Shown in pieces: positions 6,264-10,128 of a stretch of 10,128 nt of DNA. Origin of the DNA: Desulfobacterales bacterium (GTDB lineage: Bacteria; Desulfobacterota; Dissulfuribacteria; Dissulfuribacterales; JAMONC01); contig JAMONC010000194.1 of assembly GCA_027066725.1 (NCBI GenBank), forward strand, positions 1 through 10,128. Reading direction: 5' to 3'. The position numbers and the translations under genes are program-made. The notes beneath the pieces were generated by a model. It saw nothing but the letters and a program-made list of their open reading frames with translations. It did not search any database and was not told the DNA's origin. Numbering within the stretch: position 1 is the first letter of the stretch; each line of letters begins with the position of its first letter.

Positions 6264-7730
6264 ATGAGAAACCATTTTACTACAATAGACTTTCATTCTT
6301 CTTTTGATTCTATGGAAACACCCAAATATAGTGGCAGAATTAGAATGGCTTTAGATCTAGCCATTAAACTTAATGATACTTACTTAAGATCTACAGACAT
6401 AAACGAAATACTTCAAGCCGTATTAGTTGGAGTAACTGCAGGAGAAGGGTTAGGATTTAATAGAGCTATATTAGTCCGTATAAATGATAAGGATGGAGTA
6501 CTTCAAGGAGAATATGGTGTTGGTCCTGCTAATAAAGAAGAGGCATATAAGATTTGGACAGATATAAATAGATATGGGTGGTCTTTATTTGAGATATTAG
6601 ATGGGGTAAAAAATAAAGTAAAAGATAACTCTCATCCAATAAATCAGCTAGCAAAGAGGATAGTTGTTTCTATAGAAGACAACCAACATATATTAGTTAG
6701 GTCTCTAAGAGATAAAAGAGCTATATTAGTTGATATACCTAGCAGTCAAGATAATTATCTTTCTGAAATTGAACTAAGCTCTCTCCTTGAAACTAATCAA
6801 TTTGCAATTGCCCCCTTAATATCTGGAGATATCGCTTATGGGTTAATAATTGCTGATAATTTTATATCTAAGAACCCGATCTATACTGAAGATGTTGAGG
6901 CTTTAGAACTTTTTGCTTCTTTGGCATCAATTGGGCTTGGTAAAGCCTATATGTGTGCCCAACTTCAGGAACGTTTAATGGAACTTGAACGTCTATATGA
7001 AGACCTAGAAAGAAATAAGGATTTATTAATTGAAGCAGAACGTTATACTGCTTTAGGCCGTATGGCAGATCAGCTGCTTCATGAGATCAGAAATCCTTTA
7101 TCTGCATTAGGTGGTATAGCTAGAATCTTAACTAAGAAAGCAATAGATCCTACTGTAAGAAGTTATGCCAATATTATTGTAAAAGAAACTACTAGATTAG
7201 AACAGATTGTTAATAAACTTTTTGACTTTACATGTTCTCCAGTTTTAACATTAAAACCTGTTGGCCTCTATGGATTGATAAAAGAGGTTATTAGCCTTTT
7301 ATCTTCTGATTTAGAAAAACAACGTATAAAACTTCACTTAGATTTACCAAAACCAGAACCTATACTTAATCTTGATAGTGTACATATAAGACAGGTATTT
7401 TTAAATGTGTTAAAGAATTCTTTAGATGCTATGCCCGATGGTGGGGAAATATTTATAGAAGTCGTTAGACGTGAAACAGAGAACAACAGGTGTGTAAATA
7501 TTCGCATTAGAGATACAGGTCCAGGTTTGCCACCAGGTTATACTTTAAAGGCAATGGAACCATTTTTTACGACAAAACCCTATGGAATGGGTTTAGGCCT
7601 TAATCTAGCTAAGCGTATTGTAGAGATGCATTATGGTACATTTTGCTTGTCTTGTAATAAAGATAGAGGGGTTGAAGTCTCAATTACTCTGCCTTTATAT
7701 GATAAATCTAAGTCGTCTAAGTGGTGTTGA
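6264..7730 (+). CDS. Cytoplasmic sensor histidine kinase with GAF-like N-terminal domain
   Basis: Histidine kinase of 488 residues with no signal peptide or membrane span, so it senses something inside the cell. Residues about 30-225 look like a GAF-type sensor domain (LGFNRAILVRIND, FAIAPLISGDIAYGLIIADN, LELFASLASIGLGKAY). A coiled-coil linker follows (about 230-262, QERLMELERLYEDLERN). The HisKA phosphoacceptor is His273 in LLHEIRNPLSALGG. The ATPase domain has the N box VLKNSLDA (Asn385), the G1 box DTGPGLP (417-423), the F box EPFFTTK and the G2 box GMGLGL (441-446). The ATG is preceded by GGAG at an 8-base spacing. No response regulator is adjacent, so it is an orphan kinase in this view; the LLHEIRNPL type is common in NtrB/AtoS-like kinases that pair with sigma-54 regulators, but that partner is a guess. 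All catalytic boxes appear intact. Confidence 0.92.
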   Translation: MRNHFTTIDFHSSFDSMETPKYSGRIRMALDLAIKLNDTYLRSTDINEILQAVLVGVTAGEGLGFNRAILVRINDKDGVLQGEYGVGPANKEEAYKIWTDINRYGWSLFEILDGVKNKVKDNSHPINQLAKRIVVSIEDNQHILVRSLRDKRAILVDIPSSQDNYLSEIELSSLLETNQFAIAPLISGDIAYGLIIADNFISKNPIYTEDVEALELFASLASIGLGKAYMCAQLQERLMELERLYEDLERNKDLLIEAERYTALGRMADQLLHEIRNPLSALGGIARILTKKAIDPTVRSYANIIVKETTRLEQIVNKLFDFTCSPVLTLKPVGLYGLIKEVISLLSSDLEKQRIKLHLDLPKPEPILNLDSVHIRQVFLNVLKNSLDAMPDGGEIFIEVVRRETENNRCVNIRIRDTGPGLPPGYTLKAMEPFFTTKPYGMGLGLNLAKRIVEMHYGTFCLSCNKDRGVEVSITLPLYDKSKSSKWC

Positions 7731-7749
7731 AATTTTATAAATAAAAAAG

Positions 7750-7801
7750 AAAAATAAAAAGCAGCTCCCTTAATATATTAAGGGAGCTGCTTTTTATTTT
7801 T
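7750..7801. terminator. Bidirectional terminator, perfect 52-base palindrome
   Basis: Exact dyad with 26-base arms centred between 7775 and 7776. The GC-containing core GCAGCTCCCTTAA (7761-7773) pairs with TTAAGGGAGCTGC (7778-7790) around a TATA loop, flanked by A-tracts on the left and T-tracts on the right. Either strand therefore gives a hairpin followed by a U-run, ending both the kinase (stop at 7730) and the convergent TPR gene (stop at 7839). Confidence 0.93.
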
Positions 7802-7838
7802 AATCCTTAAACTTATTAGTTTTTAAGTTATTTAAATT

Positions 7839-8294
7839 TTAAAAATCTATATACTTAGCTGCCTTTGCCTGTTCTCTTCGTAAAGCCATGGCTTGACTCA
7901 TATCTGCAGCTGCAGCCTCTTCTTCTCCTAATTTTTCAAGCAATTGAGATCTTAAATAATAAGCAGAAGCAAAGCTAGGATCTAGATCAATTGCTCTAGA
8001 TACCATTTCTATTGCTTCATCTAAAAGATCTTCTTTAAATAAGATAGCACTCTTATGATAATAAAATTTAGGATTATCTGGTTCACACCTTATTGCCTCA
8101 TCAAGATCTTTTAATGCTGCTTGAGAGTCTCCTAGTTTAAATTTTGCAATGGCTCTTGCTTGATATGCTCTTGAAAAATTAGGATCTATTTCTAAAATTT
8201 CAGAGAAAATAGCAATACTTCCTTCATAGTCCTCATCCATAAATTTAAACTGTCCGTCTGCAAAACGATCTTCTAAGTTTATATCCTTAACCAT
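7839..8294 (-). CDS. TPR-repeat protein, soluble
   Basis: 151-residue protein made almost entirely of four 34-residue tetratricopeptide repeats (7-40, 41-74, 75-108, 109-142). Most show the usual A-x-x-x-(F/L)-x-x-G / A...A-x-x-D-P pattern (for example AIAIFSEILEIDP-like, ALKDLDEAIRCEPDN, AIEMVSRAIDLDP). There is no signal peptide, membrane segment or attached catalytic domain, so it is probably a cytoplasmic scaffold binding a partner protein; the partner is not evident from the neighbours. GGAGGT (8306-8301) lies 6 bases before the ATG and fixes the start. It is a single-gene unit between two terminators: one upstream (8380-8412) ends the preceding barrel gene, and the 52-base palindrome ends this one. 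No specific function can be given beyond the repeat class. Confidence 0.88.
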   Translation of the reverse strand: MVKDINLEDRFADGQFKFMDEDYEGSIAIFSEILEIDPNFSRAYQARAIAKFKLGDSQAALKDLDEAIRCEPDNPKFYYHKSAILFKEDLLDEAIEMVSRAIDLDPSFASAYYLRSQLLEKLGEEEAAAADMSQAMALRREQAKAAKYIDF

Positions 8295-8338
8295 GGCTCT
8301 ACCTCCATTTAAGGCCTCATTTTTATAAAAACAATCTA

Positions 8339-8367
8339 ATATTAATCTGTTCTACCAGGTTAAACAA
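8339..8367 (-). promoter_or_regulatory. Weak candidate promoter of the TPR gene
   Basis: Minus strand TTGTTT (8367-8362), 17-base spacer, TAATAT (8344-8339): 3 of 6 and 4 of 6 consensus bases. The location, just after the upstream terminator and about 45 bases before the ATG, is right, but a match this weak is expected by chance in AT-rich DNA. Confidence 0.3.
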
Positions 8368-8379
8368 GAAATAATTGTA

Positions 8380-8412
8380 AAAAATAAAAAAGGCGTGACT
8401 ATATATCACGCC
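8380..8412 (-). terminator. Rho-independent terminator of the outer-membrane protein gene
   Basis: GGCGTGA (8392-8398) and TCACGCC (8406-8412) form a perfect 7-base stem with a 7-base loop. On the minus strand it is followed by TTTTTTATTTTTT (8391-8379). It lies 35 bases after the stop at 8447. Confidence 0.88.
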
Positions 8413-8446
8413 ATAAATTCATACAGTTTAAATCGATTAATCTAAC

Positions 8447-9268
8447 TTAAAAATCTAAACCTACTTCTGCAAATACACCTTGAAGTGTTGATTTGGTTTC
8501 AAAATCATTTATTGGTTTACCTTCTTTTAGTCTAAGGTGTTCCCATTTATAGCCACCATCAACAAATATTCTACCTACTGGAGGTAACTTTAATAAAGTA
8601 AATTCTACCTTTCCTTCAAAATCATAATAATAAGAGCCTTCATAGCTTATACCTCTTGCGTCAGCTAAAACTCTAAATGGTACTCCTGGAGGTGATAAGG
8701 TAGCACCTAAATAAGCCATTGGAATTATAAAAGAAAAATTTTTCTCTTCTGTAACACTTATGCCACTTGCTGTTCCAGAGACCCTTACATATCCATCAAA
8801 GTATCTACCTTCAAGTCCCCATCTAATATCTATACTGTTGGCAGTTGCGAACCTAATAAATGGTATATGGTAATAAAGGAGAAAGTCATATTGATTCAAT
8901 TTTAACTTTGAAGAAATAGAACCATTAAATACATAATCACCAAAGCCTAAATTGGTAACTGTTGAAGAGCCTGTATATTTAAATACAGCTACGTCAGCTC
9001 GTATATTGGGAAATAAGGGAATAGGTAATTCAAGTTCTGCCCATGCCTTAGGAGCAACTTTAGTTGTTGATAGATCAAGATCGGCATCTAAGTTTATAAG
9101 TCCTTGTTTATATGCAAGATTACCCGTAAGTTTTGATGCCCATCCACCAAAACCAATACCTCCTTCTATAAATGGGGCAGCTTCAACGCTAGCGTGGCAA
9201 AAAAGTCCCAAAATTAGTAAACTGAGACTAAAAATCCCCAATTTTTTAAATAAAGTTTTTATATCCAT
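8447..9268 (-). CDS. Predicted outer-membrane beta-barrel protein
   Basis: 273-residue precursor with a Sec signal peptide (MDIKTLFKKL, hydrophobic 11-24, cleavage probably after Ala30 in SVEA|AP). The mature part is a run of amphipathic strands with many aromatic and glycine residues (FIEGGIGFGGW, AWAELELPIPLFPNIRADVAVFKYTG, YDFLLYYHIPFIRF, GRIFVDGGYKWEHL), ending in FAEVGLDF. The terminal Phe fits recognition by the Bam machinery. About 240 mature residues would allow an 8-10 stranded barrel. The pattern recalls the TIGR04219-type outer-membrane proteins, but I recall this from the motif style and cannot verify it; its function is unknown. A near-perfect AAGGAGGT (9281-9274) 5 bases from the ATG suggests strong translation. 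It is transcribed alone, with terminators on both sides. Confidence 0.8.
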   Translation of the reverse strand: MDIKTLFKKLGIFSLSLLILGLFCHASVEAAPFIEGGIGFGGWASKLTGNLAYKQGLINLDADLDLSTTKVAPKAWAELELPIPLFPNIRADVAVFKYTGSSTVTNLGFGDYVFNGSISSKLKLNQYDFLLYYHIPFIRFATANSIDIRWGLEGRYFDGYVRVSGTASGISVTEEKNFSFIIPMAYLGATLSPPGVPFRVLADARGISYEGSYYYDFEGKVEFTLLKLPPVGRIFVDGGYKWEHLRLKEGKPINDFETKSTLQGVFAEVGLDF

Positions 9269-9362
9269 TTATTACCTCCTTAAAAGGTTTTTTAAAAAAT
9301 TACGTCAAATTAAGCAAAAAGATTAAAAAATATTTCTGCAACAGCTATACCATTTAAAAAAC

Positions 9363-9397
9363 AAAAGCCGAGTGTTTTCTTTGACACTCGGCTTTTT
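9363..9397. terminator. Rho-independent terminator downstream of ppaC
   Basis: AAAAGCCGAGTGT (9363-9375) pairs exactly with ACACTCGGCTTTT (9384-9396) around an 8-base loop. It lies 68 bases past the ppaC stop on the minus strand. The minus-strand tail is TTTTGTTTTTTAAA; the plus side also has TTTTT, so it could act both ways, though no plus-strand gene needs it. Confidence 0.88.
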
Positions 9398-9464
9398 ATT
9401 AAAAGCTCCGCCTTGCCTTCTTGGGTATATATTACCCTTTAATCCCAACCAGCTCCCATCTTTT

Positions 9465-10128
9465 TTAGGCCCCGAAGGCCTTTTCAAGCGGAGGCACCAT
9501 TTGTTTCTTCCTGCTCATTACGCCTGGTAACCAAACAGATCTTCCCTCAAGAGGCTTACCAAATGCCTTTTCTACTACAGAAGGATCATCTGTAACTGCC
9601 ATAAGTTCAGTACCTTCTTGCATAATATCTGTAAGCATTAAAAATACACTATGACGATTTCCTTCTTCTTTAACCTGTTTCATTGCCTCATATAGATCAT
9701 CTTTCATGTTGGCAACAAGGTCTAATGAAACAAGTTCTAGCTGACCAATACCTACAGTTTTACCGCTCATGTCAAAGTCTTTATAATCTCTGAATATAAG
9801 ATCTTTTGGAGCAACGCCTTCTACAGCACTCTTGGCCTTAGCCATTTCCATGCCCCAAGCCATCATATCATCAACGCCGGCTATCTTTGCAAGCTCTTCT
9901 GCAACTGCCTTATCATCTGGAGTGCAGGTAGCAGATTTAAATAATACTGTGTCACTTAAAATAGCAGAAAGCATAAGGCCAGCTACCTTAGGATCAATAT
10001 CTTTCTTATATAAATCTACATAAAGTTTGTATAAAACAGTTGCAGTACATCCAACAGGCATGGCACAGAAGAAAATAGGATTAGGAGTTGTAATATCACC
10101 AACCTTATGGTGATCAACTATAGCAAGA
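9465..10128 (-). CDS. ppaC: Manganese-dependent inorganic pyrophosphatase (DHH family), 5' end cut by window edge
   Basis: C-terminal 220 residues of a family II soluble pyrophosphatase, which hydrolyses pyrophosphate to two phosphates in the cytoplasm. The gene runs off the right edge: the frame stays open past the first Met to LAIVDHHKVGD, with the metal-binding DHH at 10115-10107. Next comes the family segment NPIFFCAMPVGCTATVLYKL. The DHHA2 domain follows, with the substrate-binding SRKKQ (9515-9501) near the C terminus. Full-length members have about 305 residues, so about 85 are missing. No CBS or DRTGG insert is seen in this part. Hand counts of three 60-base lines gave 45, 28 and 38 % GC, higher than the roughly 20 % in sampled lines of the peptidase and gsp genes, as often seen in highly expressed housekeeping genes. 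A terminator lies 68 bases downstream. Confidence 0.95.
   Translation of the reverse strand, partial: LAIVDHHKVGDITTPNPIFFCAMPVGCTATVLYKLYVDLYKKDIDPKVAGLMLSAILSDTVLFKSATCTPDDKAVAEELAKIAGVDDMMAWGMEMAKAKSAVEGVAPKDLIFRDYKDFDMSGKTVGIGQLELVSLDLVANMKDDLYEAMKQVKEEGNRHSVFLMLTDIMQEGTELMAVTDDPSVVEKAFGKPLEGRSVWLPGVMSRKKQMVPPLEKAFGA

Noticed and set aside
9180..9268. Barrel protein as a lipoprotein (Cys24)
   Set aside because: The residues before the cysteine are GLF, and Phe at -1 does not fit a lipobox; an ordinary Sec cleavage site follows at Ala30.
9280..9308. TTGACG (minus strand, 9308-9303) as -35 of the barrel gene promoter
   Set aside because: At a 17-base spacer the -10 would be TTTTAA overlapping the Shine-Dalgarno, leaving no room for a leader.
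8952..9326. Plus-strand open frame of 124 codons
   Set aside because: Antisense to the barrel protein, which has a signal peptide, strand pattern and Shine-Dalgarno.
9832..10023. Plus-strand open frame of 63 codons
   Set aside because: Antisense to ppaC; Ala/Ser-rich shadow.
9465..10061. ppaC starting at the ATG at 10061
   Set aside because: The frame continues upstream to the window edge and includes the essential DHH motif at 10115-10107, so that Met is internal.
1..10128. CRISPR arrays, tRNA or rRNA genes, insertion sequences, attachment sites
   Set aside because: I saw no regularly spaced repeats, cloverleaf-like segments, transposase or integrase motifs, or terminal repeats on either strand.

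Overview
The window is AT-rich DNA (coding stretches I sampled by hand are about 18-45 % GC) from a Gram-negative bacterium. It has a type II secretion pseudopilin operon, a signal-peptide-bearing beta-barrel protein ending in phenylalanine, and a DHH-family (manganese-dependent) inorganic pyrophosphatase. This mix, with the style of the aminotransferase, would suit a low-GC member of the Thermodesulfobacteriota (former Deltaproteobacteria), but I cannot name a genus. No mobile element, CRISPR array, tRNA or rRNA is visible.

Layout. Bases 1-2856 (minus strand) hold the type II secretion genes gspF, gspG, gspH, gspI and gspJ, tightly packed or overlapping, with gspJ running off the left edge. 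A 125-base divergent gap separates them from a plus-strand M3-like zinc metallopeptidase (2982-4454). Its 3' end overlaps, tail to tail by 32 bases, a minus-strand class I/II aminotransferase (4423-5616). Next come a terminator, a small exported beta-rich protein (5741-5998, minus), a 265-base divergent control region with two sigma-70-like promoters and several dyad elements, and a cytoplasmic GAF-type sensor histidine kinase (6264-7730, plus). A perfect 52-base palindrome acts as terminator between the kinase and a four-repeat TPR protein (7839-8294, minus). A predicted outer-membrane barrel protein (8447-9268, minus) and the 3' part of ppaC (9465 to the right edge, minus) follow, each with its own terminator.

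How the genes relate. Only the gsp genes form a clear operon; their products would build the pseudopilus and inner-membrane platform that export folded periplasmic proteins. The rest look like separately transcribed single genes: four intrinsic terminators insulate the right half. The most interesting area is 6013-6263, where an orphan kinase gene and a small exported protein gene diverge and each promoter has an inverted repeat touching its -10 box. Nothing here forms a recognisable new multi-gene system; the rest is ordinary chromosomal content.
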